64,000 bases of DNA from Candidatus Hydrogenedentota bacterium (GCA_016791475.1 JAEUWI010000001.1:124001-188000); one strand, 5' to 3'; counted from the stretch's first letter, positions 8,952 through 17,161 are shown. Notes: generated by a model from the sequence alone, not told the origin. Numbers and translations are program-made.

Positions 8952-9991
8952 GGTTGGGCTATTTCCGTATAGGTCCAGTTGGGTTCCCAGCCGGCGGGCA
9001 GGGCAAGTACAGGGGCGGTCCTCGCATCGGGGTGGAGCTCGCGCAGTTCGGCGCTCTCGCCGCCAATGGCGGGCGAATCCGCGAGTCGCATGAGAAACAT
9101 GGGTGCGCCTTCCTTCTCAGAACCGCCTCCATCGGCCACGGATTTGGTGAAGAGCACATAGGCACCATCGGGCGAGACCTCGCCGCCGTAAATGTGGAAA
9201 CCGTCTTCGCCATAGACGAGCTGTTGTCCCGTTCCGTCGGCGTTGGCCATCCAGAGCTGGGTAACGCCGTAACCCTCCAGCGCCTTCTGCTTGTCCGGGC
9301 GCGAGGAATAAATCATGCGGGTGGAGTCGGCGAACCAGTTCGGGGTGCAGCTCTGGAAGACATGCACCGGGTTAACCTCGCCCGTTTCCGCGTTCATGCG
9401 CACCACGTTCCATGCGGCGTTCTTCACATTGCCCGTTCCGCAAAACCACTTGCCATCGGGGGAGGGGAAGAGCTGCTGGTAGATGCCGTTGCGCGGTATC
9501 TCGCGAACCGTCTCGCCGGTGGTGGCGTCAACAATCCGTATGCCCTGGCGATAGAGACAGGAGAGCTGCTTGCCGTCGGGCATCCACGCGGCCCACGGCA
9601 GCTCGCCCTCGGCGCCGACCACGCGGGGCTCGGTGCCGTCCGCATTTGCGATGACCAGTTCCCCGGAAAAGCCCCACTTGTCGTGATCGATCTTCGTCCC
9701 CTTCGCCAGCCGGCGGTAGAGGAGTTGGGTGCCGTCGGGCGAGAAGCGTGGCGCCGCCTCCTCGTGAAGGCGGGTATCGGTCAGCTTGCGCACATTGGAG
9801 CCATCGGGACGCATGGCGAAAAGGTCCCAGGTCTTCGTGTCCGAACGCGCGCCGTAGGCAATCCAGCCTTTGGCCGCGACTTCAGCCTTCAGAGCGTCTG
9901 TGGCCTCGTCGGCGGGAGTGGGGGCGATAGCTGCGACCATCGCAAGCGTCACTAGCACGCAACTCGGGACAAATGTCGATGGAGATCTCAT
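8948..9991 (-). CDS. Exported TolB/WD40-like beta-propeller protein
   Basis: A 347-residue protein with an N-terminal signal peptide (hydrophobic core about 10-25, ending near PADEA). The body is built of propeller blades of the TolB/PD40 type, recognisable by D-x-F-x-M-x-P-D-G-S (LFAMRPDG), PRFSPDGTQLLY, and later ANADGTE, FPSPDGKWF and GGEVSPDGAYVLF. Such proteins bind partners or ligands in the periplasm and often lack catalysis. ATG 9991 has GGGAG about ten bases upstream, and an upstream Met was rejected because it precedes the signal peptide by 14 polar residues. It is the first gene of a coupled pair with the lipoprotein. Confidence 0.75.
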   Translation of the reverse strand: MRSPSTFVPSCVLVTLAMVAAIAPTPADEATDALKAEVAAKGWIAYGARSDTKTWDLFAMRPDGSNVRKLTDTRLHEEAAPRFSPDGTQLLYRRLAKGTKIDHDKWGFSGELVIANADGTEPRVVGAEGELPWAAWMPDGKQLSCLYRQGIRIVDATTGETVREIPRNGIYQQLFPSPDGKWFCGTGNVKNAAWNVVRMNAETGEVNPVHVFQSCTPNWFADSTRMIYSSRPDKQKALEGYGVTQLWMANADGTGQQLVYGEDGFHIYGGEVSPDGAYVLFTKSVADGGGSEKEGAPMFLMRLADSPAIGGESAELRELHPDARTAPVLALPAGWEPNWTYTEIAQP

Positions 9992-10195
9992 TGCGGGGCA
10001 CTCCCGTTCTGTGGGCTTGTACTGGTTGACCACGATGCGAAGGCAGACGCCCTTCGGCCAGGCAATAGCCTACACCCTTGCCATGGGACGTTCAAGATTG
10101 AGGCGTCTCTGCGCATGGGAAGTATCTGAAAACGATCGAAGGCTAAGCCACGTTGGTCGCCCATGTCCAAGACACGGTTCCTATGCACGCTCGAG

Positions 10196-10924
10196 TCACG
10201 GCTCCATCGCCCGCGCTTCCACGTTGGCAATGTCAATCGTCGGGGCCGCGCGGGTGATCATGTCGAAGCCGAGTCCCGTGTAGTGGCCGGGCGTGATCTT
10301 GATAGCCGAAACATCCGGCAGGGTTATGGGCACCTCAAAGCGCTGCCAGGTTGTCGTCAGGTTGCAGATAGCCTTAGGATTCGGAGGGCCCTGGGCCACC
10401 GCCACCACGCCCGGCTCGCCGGAAGACTCGAAGAGCTGGTAACCTTCACCTTTTGTTGGGTTTGTCGGGTCGTAGCTGTGCCACATAATCGGCACGATGG
10501 GAAGGGTCGCTTCAGGGTTGTCCGATACGATGCGGGCGTAAAAAGACAGGCGCACGGTCTTTCCCGAGAAGAGGCGGACATCCTGCAGCCCGAAATACTC
10601 CAGAAAGGTGCCCCGAAAGGCATCGGTGTGCTGCGTCTCCCCCGAACTTGGCGGGGCGGTCCAGGCAATACGCAGGTGGCGTTTCGGACTGCCCGGTACT
10701 TCCGTCTGACCTTCGGGGAACGCGACCACGTCATAGGTCGCCGTCGCGCCCACACCGGGCCCGCCATACCAATGGGTGAAGAATTGCGCACGGTCCACGC
10801 CCACGGTCGTGGTGGTCAGGCCCTTGCCCGTGTAGGTGGGCCAGTCGCTGAAATCGCCATTGACGACGGCGTTGTCGCCTAGCGCGGAAACAAGAAGCAG
10901 GAGACAGATGAAATTCATGGTCAT
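10196..10924 (-). CDS. Secreted protein with carbohydrate-binding-like fold
   Basis: A 242-residue exported protein. A short signal peptide (about 4-15) is followed by VVNGDFSDW, the start seen in many CBM4/CBM16-like beta-sandwich modules ('NGDF' motif). The rest alternates short strands with aromatic residues, for example VRLSFYARI and WQRFEVPITLP near the end, the typical 'T-x-x-W-x-R-x-x-x' close of such modules. There is no catalytic domain. It may bind a polysaccharide at the cell surface. ATG at 10924 or 10918 are both possible. The function is inferred from fold-level resemblance only. Confidence 0.5.
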   Translation of the reverse strand: MTMNFICLLLLVSALGDNAVVNGDFSDWPTYTGKGLTTTTVGVDRAQFFTHWYGGPGVGATATYDVVAFPEGQTEVPGSPKRHLRIAWTAPPSSGETQHTDAFRGTFLEYFGLQDVRLFSGKTVRLSFYARIVSDNPEATLPIVPIMWHSYDPTNPTKGEGYQLFESSGEPGVVAVAQGPPNPKAICNLTTTWQRFEVPITLPDVSAIKITPGHYTGLGFDMITRAAPTIDIANVEARAMEP

Positions 10925-10933
10925 GGTTCCAAG

Positions 10934-11093
10934 TTCAAGGACTTAAGGGACGGAAAAGACGTAAGTGACAAGGCCAGTTCGATTTTACTGGTTTTTCGGC
11001 CAGGTGTTCGACCAGCAGCTTCGCGGTCGTTCTCCAAGAGTCCTTTAAGTCTTTCTTGTCCCTTAAGTCCTTTTCGTCCCTTAAGTCCTTCAA
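10934..11093. repeat. 9-bp-period array, TTAAGGGAC words, inverted pair
   Basis: The left arm has GAC at 10940, 10949, 10958 and 10967. The right arm has GTC at 11040, 11049, 11058, 11067, 11076 and 11085. The spacing is nine bases throughout, and the commonest unit, TTAAGGGAC, is the exact complement of GTCCCTTAA. About 70 bases of unique sequence separate the arms. The array fills most of the gap between two divergent genes. Confidence 0.9.
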
Positions 11094-11187
11094 CCCCCCA
11101 TCTTGACACCTCGGCACCCGTTTTTCCACAATAGCCCGAGAGCAGTTCAGGATTCTCAACCACCGTAACGCGGGGGCCACCTACACC

Positions 11188-11853
11188 ATGTTAGCGCGCG
11201 TACAATCGGCAGCCGTGCTCGGCATCGACGCCTTTACCGTGGCGATCGAGGTGGACAACACCGGTGGCCAGCAGAACCAGACTTGGATCGTGGGTCTGCC
11301 CGACGCGGCGGTTAAAGAGAGCGACAGCCGTGTGCGGAGCGCTCTGCGCAATTCAGGGTTCCGCTATCCCAGGGGCTACAACACCATTAACCTCGCACCC
11401 GCCGGAACACGCAAGGAAGGCAGCGCGCTGGATTTGCCCATCGCCCTCGGTCTCCTGGCCGCCAGCGCCCAGATTGGGGGTAACGCCTTCAACGAGTATG
11501 CCTTTGTGGGCGAACTCGCGCTGGACGGCTCCTTGCGACCCGTGGCGGGCGCCCTGGCCATGGCCATCAACGCGCGAAATCAGGGCCTGCGCGGTATCGT
11601 GCTGCCCGCCATGAATGCCGATGAGGCGGGCGTCGTCCAGGGCTGCGAGGTGATTCCCGTGCGCTCGCTGGAGCAGGCCACGGCCTTTCTGGCGGGCGAC
11701 GAAGAAATCCTTCCCCACGTTACCGAGGTGGATGAACTCTTTCACACCGCCCACCTGCGCGTGCCCGACTTGAGCGAAGTAAAGGGCCAGGGCCATGTGA
11801 AGCGCGCGCTCACCGTGGCCGCCGCGGGAGCGCACAATATCTTTATGTTGTAA
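11188..11853 (+). pseudogene. comM: comM (YifB family) 5' fragment, interrupted by integration
   Basis: This frame encodes residues 1-218 of a ComM/YifB Mg-chelatase-like AAA+ ATPase, then three residues and a stop supplied by the inserted element. The N-terminal domain is intact, with VGLPDAAVKES, NLAPAGTRKEG and FVGELALDG as landmarks. It stops at AHNI, just before the Walker A motif. The rest lies at 22423-23298. Joining 11188-11843 to 22422-23298 gives 1,533 bases, 511 codons in frame, close to the 506 residues of E. coli ComM. ComM is a hexameric helicase that aids branch migration during natural transformation in studied species. This fragment lacks all ATPase motifs, so the gene should be inactive until excision. 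Confidence 0.93.
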
Positions 11854-11865
11854 ACGGTTTACCCC
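11842..11865. other. attL: left junction of the integrated element
   Basis: comM sequence ends at ATC (11839-11841). The TT at 11842-11843 is the proposed crossover dinucleotide. A 22-base arm follows at 11844-11865, beginning TATGTTGTAAACGG and ending TTTACCCC. This arm is an inverted repeat of the arm at the right end, with 18 of 22 positions matching. The arm also supplies the TAA that ends the comM fragment. Confidence 0.88.
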
Positions 11866-12085
11866 ATCCACTCCGACCCGTTGGAGCGATGGATATGACC
11901 TACAAGACGCGACACGACAACCCCACAGCCCCACACGCCCAAACCCTGCGCTCACCATTGGGCGGTACCGTGTTTTACGGCCCCTCCCCATACCCACAGA
12001 CCAGCCGTCGCGCAAATCGCGGTGTAGGGCGCCCTAGAGGCTCGGCTCCCGTCAAGGGCTGTGGACCAGTTTGGGGGGCTGTCGC

Positions 12086-12793
12086 ATGATTTGTAAACGC
12101 CGAGACAAACGTAAACGCGCACCAGAGGACCTAGAGCCTGAGCAACCAGAAGCGGACCCAACCGAATATCTGACTAAGGCATCAACCCGACATCGACGCC
12201 AGCCGTTCGATGCCGTGATTCTCTACTACCGCGTATCGACCGGCAATCAACACCGCAATAACAACTACGCTTGGCAGGAGCGGTGTCTTCGGCGATACTG
12301 CAACGACTCTCGAATCGGCATTCTCGATGAGGTCTACGAAGCCGTCAATGGTAATGGTGTGACGGTCGATGCACGACCCGAACTGGCACAAGCCGTCGAC
12401 CTCGCAAAAGCACACTCGGTCCCGATTTTGGCGGCCGCCACGGACCGCTTTCTCCGACCCAAGGGGTTCAACAAGTACGACCAGTCGGCACAGCCCAGCG
12501 TTGCAGACTTCGAGGCACTTGTAGCCTTCGCCCCGGTACCCTTGCTCACGTTCGTCGCACCGGACAGTAAATGGAAGGATGTGAAGTCCCTTCAAAAAGT
12601 CGAGTCGGCCGGATGCAAACATCGGCAAAAACCGATGCGGCGACGCAAGCGCAAGGACATGCTGACTGGCGTGATTCGAGAGCTTGCGCGGTGTGGCCTT
12701 TCGTGTCGAGAGATAGCCGACGAACTCGTGGCCCGAGAGCTGCCAAAGGTCTCGCACAAGACGATATGGGAGTGGCTGAATGAGCCAACGTAA
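12086..12793 (+). CDS. Small serine recombinase (resolvase-like), divergent
   Basis: A 235-residue protein with the catalytic signature of serine recombinases: YYRVSTGNQ at about 47-55 gives Tyr, Arg and nucleophile Ser51, and ATDRFLRP about 129-136 matches the D-R-[LF]-x-R block. The usual central region is altered, with a longer insert between these blocks. The C-terminus (about 195-233) is a probable helix-turn-helix (SCREIADELV then SHKTIWEWL). The N-terminal 40 residues are charged and unlike resolvases. ATG 12086 follows GGGGG; an upstream TTG at 12071 is possible. As the first gene inside the left end it might resolve dimers or assist integration; no target site is recognised. Confidence 0.75.
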   Translation: MICKRRDKRKRAPEDLEPEQPEADPTEYLTKASTRHRRQPFDAVILYYRVSTGNQHRNNNYAWQERCLRRYCNDSRIGILDEVYEAVNGNGVTVDARPELAQAVDLAKAHSVPILAAATDRFLRPKGFNKYDQSAQPSVADFEALVAFAPVPLLTFVAPDSKWKDVKSLQKVESAGCKHRQKPMRRRKRKDMLTGVIRELARCGLSCREIADELVARELPKVSHKTIWEWLNEPT

Positions 12794-12812
12794 TCACTGT
12801 TACTTTTTGTTA

Positions 12813-12834
12813 GCTTACACCCCCATGCGTAAGC
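12813..12834. repeat. GCTTAC/GTAAGC dyad
   Basis: GCTTAC (12813-12818) pairs with GTAAGC (12829-12834) around a ten-base spacer, shortly after the recombinase stop. A related longer dyad with the same TAAGCCC word lies at 15769-15802, so the two bracket the methyltransferase-nuclease module. There is no T tract after it, so it is not a standard terminator. Confidence 0.4.
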
Positions 12835-12966
12835 CCTCGCCACCTGCGAAACATCCGCAAAATCGAGGGGTTCCGCTTTCCTAGAGCCGGAGCCAACAGC
12901 CAGCCATTAACCTAACGCAAATCGCAAAATCGTAACGCACAACGCACAACCACAGGAGTGCACCTT

Positions 12967-13278
12967 ATGTCGACCCCACAATTCACAGACAAAGCCAGAG
13001 CAGCATTTATCCTCCTCCTCGAAGAGTACGCAGCCAATCACGTCGACCCACCCGGCTTTGACGATGGCCAAGAGCAGTGGGACCACTTGAAGGCAGACCC
13101 CGACGCACTCGACCGGCAGATTGCATACATCATGAATGACGTATACGATATAGTCTATACTGAAATCGAGTTAGCCAACGATAAGAGACTCGAACAGGAG
13201 CGAGCCGAACGGGACAGGCTCATATGGGAGCAATACGAAAAGCAGAGAGCGCAGCTTCGCGGCGAGAGTGGTGCGTAG
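12967..13278 (+). CDS. Small acidic/helical protein of unknown function
   Basis: A 103-residue protein that I do not recognise. The first 60 residues are mostly helical and acidic (for example EQWDHLKADPD). The end, about 75-103, is a charged Glu/Arg/Gln-rich helix that could form a coiled coil (KRLEQERAERDRL). ATG 12967 is chosen because AGGAG stands eight bases upstream; a GTG at 12958 overlaps that site. It lies 68 bases before the methyltransferase gene and may be the first gene of the same transcript. A role as controller or inhibitor of the methyltransferase-nuclease pair is possible from position alone. Confidence 0.5.
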   Translation: MSTPQFTDKARAAFILLLEEYAANHVDPPGFDDGQEQWDHLKADPDALDRQIAYIMNDVYDIVYTEIELANDKRLEQERAERDRLIWEQYEKQRAQLRGESGA

Positions 13279-13346
13279 CGTGTTGGCAAGAGACGGAGGG
13301 CGGGCGACCCTTATCATATGTTCGCCTCCGATGAACCGGGATACCC

Positions 13347-14459
13347 ATGGACAAGAAGACGAAGAAGAAGACACTAAACCGCAGTCTGCACGCCGCCAAG
13401 GCTTCGAAGCAGGATGAGTTCTACACCCAGCTTTCCGACATCGAGAAGGAACTCAAGCACTACAAGCATCATTTCAAGGGCAAGACCGTCCTGTGCAACT
13501 GCGATGACCCCAAGGCCAGCAACTTCTTTCACTACTTCTCGCGGAAGTTCGACGACCTCAAGCTCAAGAAGCTAATCACCACCTGCTACCAAAGCCTAGA
13601 CCCCGAGTTATTTAGCAAGAACGACTCCAAGAAAGGGGTCTATTTGGAGTATGAAGGCGAGCGTACGCCCGGTGGCCGCGTCCCCACCCCCGGCCGTATC
13701 GGCATCCATCATTTCAAAGGCGATGGTGACTTCCGCAGCGATGAGTGCATCGAGCTACTGAAGCAAGCAGACATCGTTGTCACGAATCCGCCGTTCTCGC
13801 TGTTTCGAGAGTACGTAACACAGCTAGTCGAGCATAAGAAGAATTTTATTGTCTTGGCGAATCAGAACTCTCTGTCGACCAAGGACGTGTTCGGACTTGT
13901 CCGAGATGACAAGCTCTGGCTGGGTTACAACAATGGCGACATGGCATTCAGAGTCCCTGACCACTACGAGGCAAGAGCGACGCGTTTTTGGGTTGATGAG
14001 AGCGGTAACAAGTGGAGAAGCTTCGGCACCATGTGCTGGCTCACCAATCTTGACATAGCCAAACGACACGAAGATTTGATTCTCTACAAGACTTATGACC
14101 CGGAAGTGTACCCGACATATGACAACTTCGATGCTATCGACGTCAGTAAAGTCGATAGCATTCCAGTCGACTACTTTGGCACGATGGGGGTGCCCGGTGG
14201 GTTTCTCACCAAACATAACCCCGACCAGTTCGAGATTGTTGGGATTACGAAGACGTGGTGCGGCATGGCTTCGAAGAAGTATCCAAAGCAGATTCAGGTT
14301 GATGCTGACGGCACCAAAAGTGAGGTAACTAAGTTGAACGACGGTGCGGCGCTCAAATGGCCAACCCGCCCGACTGGTAAGACATACTACATCGTCGACG
14401 GGGAATACTTTACCCAGACTTATCCACGCCTTCTAATTCGGCGCAAGGAGCATCAATGA
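13347..14459 (+). CDS. Adenine-specific DNA methyltransferase, EcoRI family
   Basis: A 370-residue protein matching the EcoRI-type N6-adenine methyltransferases. Landmarks are DEFYTQ at 23-28, VLCNCDDPKASNF at about 48-60 (the cofactor-side motif typical of this family) and the catalytic NPPF at 147-150. The family includes M.EcoRI and many phage and mobile-element solitary enzymes, and would methylate adenine in a specific DNA site using S-adenosylmethionine. The N-terminus is Lys-rich (MDKKTKKK). It overlaps the following DUF262-HNH gene by four bases (ATGA), so the two are made together. No EcoRI-like restriction enzyme is present. Whether it protects against the neighbouring nuclease or marks DNA for it cannot be told from sequence. 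Confidence 0.9.
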   Translation: MDKKTKKKTLNRSLHAAKASKQDEFYTQLSDIEKELKHYKHHFKGKTVLCNCDDPKASNFFHYFSRKFDDLKLKKLITTCYQSLDPELFSKNDSKKGVYLEYEGERTPGGRVPTPGRIGIHHFKGDGDFRSDECIELLKQADIVVTNPPFSLFREYVTQLVEHKKNFIVLANQNSLSTKDVFGLVRDDKLWLGYNNGDMAFRVPDHYEARATRFWVDESGNKWRSFGTMCWLTNLDIAKRHEDLILYKTYDPEVYPTYDNFDAIDVSKVDSIPVDYFGTMGVPGGFLTKHNPDQFEIVGITKTWCGMASKKYPKQIQVDADGTKSEVTKLNDGAALKWPTRPTGKTYYIVDGEYFTQTYPRLLIRRKEHQ

Positions 14460-15550
14460 AGATCGAACTCCACAAAATCACGGTCGCCGAACTTTGCGAC
14501 GGCTTTATAGATACCGACGAAGAAGGCGTGAGGGCTTTTGGAGGCAAGCTCGATATTCGACCGCCATATCAGCGAGAGTTCATCTACAAGGACAAGCAGC
14601 GCAACGCCGTGATAGACACTGCGCAGAAAGACTTCCCGCTGAACGTGATGTATTGGGCGGTTCGGGAGGACGGCAACTATGAAGTCATCGACGGGCAGCA
14701 GCGCACCCTGTCAATCTGCCAGTACGTCAACGGGGACTACTCCGTCGATCGCCTGTATTTTGGCAATCTGAAAAAGGACCAACGGCAACAGCTTCTCGAT
14801 TACGTCTGCATGATTTACTTCTGCTCCGGCACCGACAGTGAAAAGCTAGAATGGTTCAAGACGATTAACATTGCCGGTGAGGAACTCACCGACCAGGAAC
14901 TCAGGAACGCGGTCTATGCCGGGCCATGGACCACCGATGCCAAACGCTATTTCAGCAAGACAGGCTGTGCGGCATATGGCCTCGCCGGAGAATACCTAAA
15001 TGGCGCGCCAATTCGACAGGAATACCTTGAGACAGCAATCGAGTGGCATGCCCAATTAAAGGGGTTGGCATCAATCGAGGAATACATGGGGCAGCACCAA
15101 CACGACGAGAACGCTACGCCGCTTTGGCAGTACTTCCAGCGAGTGATAGGGTGGGTGAAAGCCACATTTCCAAAGTACCGCAAAGAGATGAAGGGCGTGC
15201 AGTGGGGTCCGCTCTATAACCAGTTTAAGGACGCCACGCTTGACACAGACAAACTGGAGAAGCGGGTCGCGGAATTGATGGAGGATATTGATGTCACGCG
15301 CAAACCAGGAATTTATCAGTATGTGTTGAATGGTAATGAAAAGCACCTGAACGTCCGTGCGTTCACCCCACAAATGAAGCGGGAAGCCTACGAGCGCCAG
15401 AAGGGTATCTGCCCTGTATTCAAGAAGCACTTCGAGCTTGAGGAAATGGAAGCTGACCACATCACACCATGGCACGAGGGCGGGAAGACTACCGCGGAGA
15501 ATTGCCAGATGCTGTGCAAAGAAGCCAACAGAAGGAAGTCAGGGAAATAG
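14456..15550 (+). CDS. DUF262-HNH nuclease, coupled to the methyltransferase
   Basis: A 364-residue protein in two parts. Residues about 5-230 form a DUF262 domain, shown by IRPPYQREF at 34-42 and IDGQQR at 78-83. In GmrS, SspE and BrxU-type proteins this domain binds and hydrolyses nucleotide and senses DNA modification. Residues about 314-364 are an HNH endonuclease motif with DH at 334-335 and Asn349 and Asn358. The zinc ribbon is degraded: the expected Cys partners of C319 and C354 are F322 and A357. ATG 14456 overlaps the methyltransferase stop. A methyltransferase-linked restriction or modification-sensing defence role is inferred from the domains and coupling. Loss of zinc ligands might weaken or alter cleavage. 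Confidence 0.85.
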   Translation: MKIELHKITVAELCDGFIDTDEEGVRAFGGKLDIRPPYQREFIYKDKQRNAVIDTAQKDFPLNVMYWAVREDGNYEVIDGQQRTLSICQYVNGDYSVDRLYFGNLKKDQRQQLLDYVCMIYFCSGTDSEKLEWFKTINIAGEELTDQELRNAVYAGPWTTDAKRYFSKTGCAAYGLAGEYLNGAPIRQEYLETAIEWHAQLKGLASIEEYMGQHQHDENATPLWQYFQRVIGWVKATFPKYRKEMKGVQWGPLYNQFKDATLDTDKLEKRVAELMEDIDVTRKPGIYQYVLNGNEKHLNVRAFTPQMKREAYERQKGICPVFKKHFELEEMEADHITPWHEGGKTTAENCQMLCKEANRRKSGK

Positions 15551-15730
15551 AGGGCACCTGACCAACGCCTCCATACGCCACGCCACGCCCCGCCGACTGC
15601 CTACCAAAGCGAGCCTGATTTGCAGGAAATGATTACCACCCCGCCATCGCCCCCACTCACGACCACGACGATACGCCCGCCCCACAGCCCCGTCCTGTAA
15701 AGACCCAATCCGGACCCAATCCAACACCCC

Positions 15731-15757
15731 AGCCCCTTGGAAACATGGGGCTTTTTT
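15731..15757 (+). terminator. Intrinsic terminator after the methyltransferase-nuclease pair
   Basis: AGCCCC (15731-15736) pairs with GGGGCT (15747-15752) across a ten-base loop, and the T tract runs 15752-15757. The 331-base gap 15551-15881 otherwise holds a dyad at 15769 and no supported gene. Confidence 0.8.
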
Positions 15758-15768
15758 CATGCGCCCAA

Positions 15769-15802
15769 GTGTAAGCCCCCGTTTGTAATTCGGGCTTTAC
15801 AC
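15769..15802. repeat. GTGTAAGCCC...GGGCTTTACAC dyad
   Basis: GTGTAAGCCC (15769-15778) faces GGGCTTTACAC (15792-15802) with one extra base in the right arm. It stands 80 bases upstream of the Lys/Ala/Pro-tailed DNA-binding protein gene and could be its operator or a recombinase site. The same word occurs at 12829-12836. Confidence 0.5.
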
Positions 15803-15881
15803 CATCGACTGTGAGACTGTAGCATTGTGTGTACTAGGTTACTGATACACCAAACACCTACTCAACACAGGAGACCAGACA

Positions 15882-16226
15882 ATGAGCACCAAGACCGAGA
15901 AGAAGACGACCGAGAAGAAGACCACTACTGAGAAGCCCGCAGCGAAAGCCGCCACGAAGCCCGCAGCGACGCCCGAAGTAAAAGCCCCCACGAAGCCCGA
16001 AGCGAAGAAGCCCGCGAAGCCCAAGGCCGAACGGGACCGCTTTGGCTCACGCCCCACAACGGAGAGCGGCCAAATCAACGCTGCGATGACCACCAAGCCC
16101 CAAACGATTGAGGCCATCGCCAGCGCGACCAAGCTGAGCACGAGCCGAGTACGCAATCACATGAAGTGGCTCATGGACCGGGAGCACGTGACCAAGACCG
16201 AAGAAGGCTACAAGGTAGCCAAGTGA
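15882..16226 (+). CDS. Lys/Ala/Pro-tailed winged-helix-like DNA-binding protein
   Basis: A 114-residue protein. Residues 1-48 are low-complexity Lys, Thr, Ala, Pro and Glu with repeated 'KPAAK/KAPTKPEA' style units, like histone-H1-type nucleoid tails. Residues about 60-114 look like a small winged helix-turn-helix: TIEAIASATKLSTSRVRNHM then a wing near TKTEEGYKV. ATG 15882 has AGGAG (15868-15872) nine bases upstream. Such proteins coat or condense DNA or repress transcription. Within a mobile element it could regulate the element's genes or organise its DNA for packaging; both are inference. Confidence 0.65.
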   Translation: MSTKTEKKTTEKKTTTEKPAAKAATKPAATPEVKAPTKPEAKKPAKPKAERDRFGSRPTTESGQINAAMTTKPQTIEAIASATKLSTSRVRNHMKWLMDREHVTKTEEGYKVAK

Positions 16227-16331
16227 CGCCTCTGTGGGGCGACTTTGGCTACAGACCGTGTTGTGTGTAGGAGAGGAGCCCTAAAACTTGACAGCGACCA
16301 ATGGTGAGGCTACCAGCCCCAACCAAACGCG

Positions 16332-16357
16332 ACGCCCTACGGGATACCGTGGGGCGT
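16332..16357. other. 11-bp hairpin with GATA loop
   Basis: ACGCCCTACGG (16332-16342) and CCGTGGGGCGT (16347-16357) pair with one T-G wobble around GATA. It lies in the 156-base gap before the 58-residue gene. There is no T tract, so it is either a weak terminator or a structured leader. Confidence 0.55.
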
Positions 16358-16382
16358 TGGTCGTAGATAGGGAGAAAATCAA

Positions 16383-16559
16383 ATGCTCGAACAAAAACAG
16401 TGCCCAGCGTTCTTAATCGAATACGACCGCCGAGGGCAACGGGTCCTCAAAGAGTTTGACGACTATTACATCGGTCGCCGGTTCTACATTGCGAAGTGGA
16501 ATGCAGGTCGAAACCCCAAGGTCGTGAACCCCGCCAAGCGGGAGAAGGAGCAATCGTGA
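16383..16559 (+). CDS. 58-residue basic protein coupled to the second recombinase
   Basis: A short gene from ATG 16383, with AGGGAG about eight bases upstream, to TGA 16557-16559. The product starts MLEQKQCPAF, has an aromatic and acidic centre (EFDDYYIGRRFYIAKW) and a basic end. The stop shares one base with the recombinase ATG (TGATG), so translation is coupled. The family is not recognised. Small basic proteins beside recombinases are sometimes directionality factors or accessory proteins, and this is a candidate on position only. Confidence 0.6.
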   Translation: MLEQKQCPAFLIEYDRRGQRVLKEFDDYYIGRRFYIAKWNAGRNPKVVNPAKREKEQS

Positions 16560-17161
16560 TGCCCAAGCACATCGCCATCTACCTCAGAGTATCAAGCCGA
16601 CAGCAGGATACGAAGAGCCAGAAGCCCGACCTCGAACGATGGGCGGAAGCCCAGGACGAGCCAATCAAATGGTACGAAGACACCGCCACCGGAAAGAACA
16701 TGAACCGGCCCGGATGGAAGCAACTCGAAGACGCGATGCGAACCGGCAAGGTATCAGCCATCGTGGTATGGCGGTTGGACCGGTTGGGGCGGACAGTGAG
16801 CGGTTTGTCTACCCTGTTCGATGAACTCACCGAACGCAAAATCAATCTTGTCACCATCATGGATGGTATCAATCTCTCAACCGCAGCCGGACGAATGATG
16901 GCGAACGTTATCGCCAGCGTCGCACAGTACGAAACGGAGATGCGGGGGGAACGTGTGGCCGCAGGCCAAGCGGTGGCGAAAGCCAAGGGGGTGCGATGGG
17001 GAGGATGGACAGAGAAGCACAAGGCCAAAGTATCCCAACGAAAGGCCGACCTCATCATCAAGATGAAGAAGGACAAGGTCCCCATCGCCGAAATAGCTCG
17101 CGAGTTGGGGCTATCACGCCCCACCATCTACAAGGTGCTCGAACAGAAGCAAGAAGTGTAA
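16559..17161 (+). CDS. Serine recombinase, resolvase/invertase family
   Basis: A 200-residue, complete small serine recombinase. The catalytic domain has IYLRVSSRQQ (Tyr8, Arg10, Ser12), VVWRLDRLGR at about 76-85 and the E-helix region ending in AQYETEMRGERV. The C-terminus is a helix-turn-helix of the Hin/Tn3 resolvase type (IAELARELGLSRPTIYKVL-like, about 176-194). Length and order match DNA invertases and resolvases. The start is ATG 16559, overlapping the stop of the 58-residue gene; an upstream in-frame Met at 16496 lies inside that gene. I found no convincing pair of inverted sites that would make it a switch. Confidence 0.92.
   Translation: MPKHIAIYLRVSSRQQDTKSQKPDLERWAEAQDEPIKWYEDTATGKNMNRPGWKQLEDAMRTGKVSAIVVWRLDRLGRTVSGLSTLFDELTERKINLVTIMDGINLSTAAGRMMANVIASVAQYETEMRGERVAAGQAVAKAKGVRWGGWTEKHKAKVSQRKADLIIKMKKDKVPIAEIARELGLSRPTIYKVLEQKQEV

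Noticed and set aside
16559-17161. A DNA-inversion switch run by the small recombinase
   Set aside because: I found no pair of long, near-identical inverted sites around a promoter or gene within the element.
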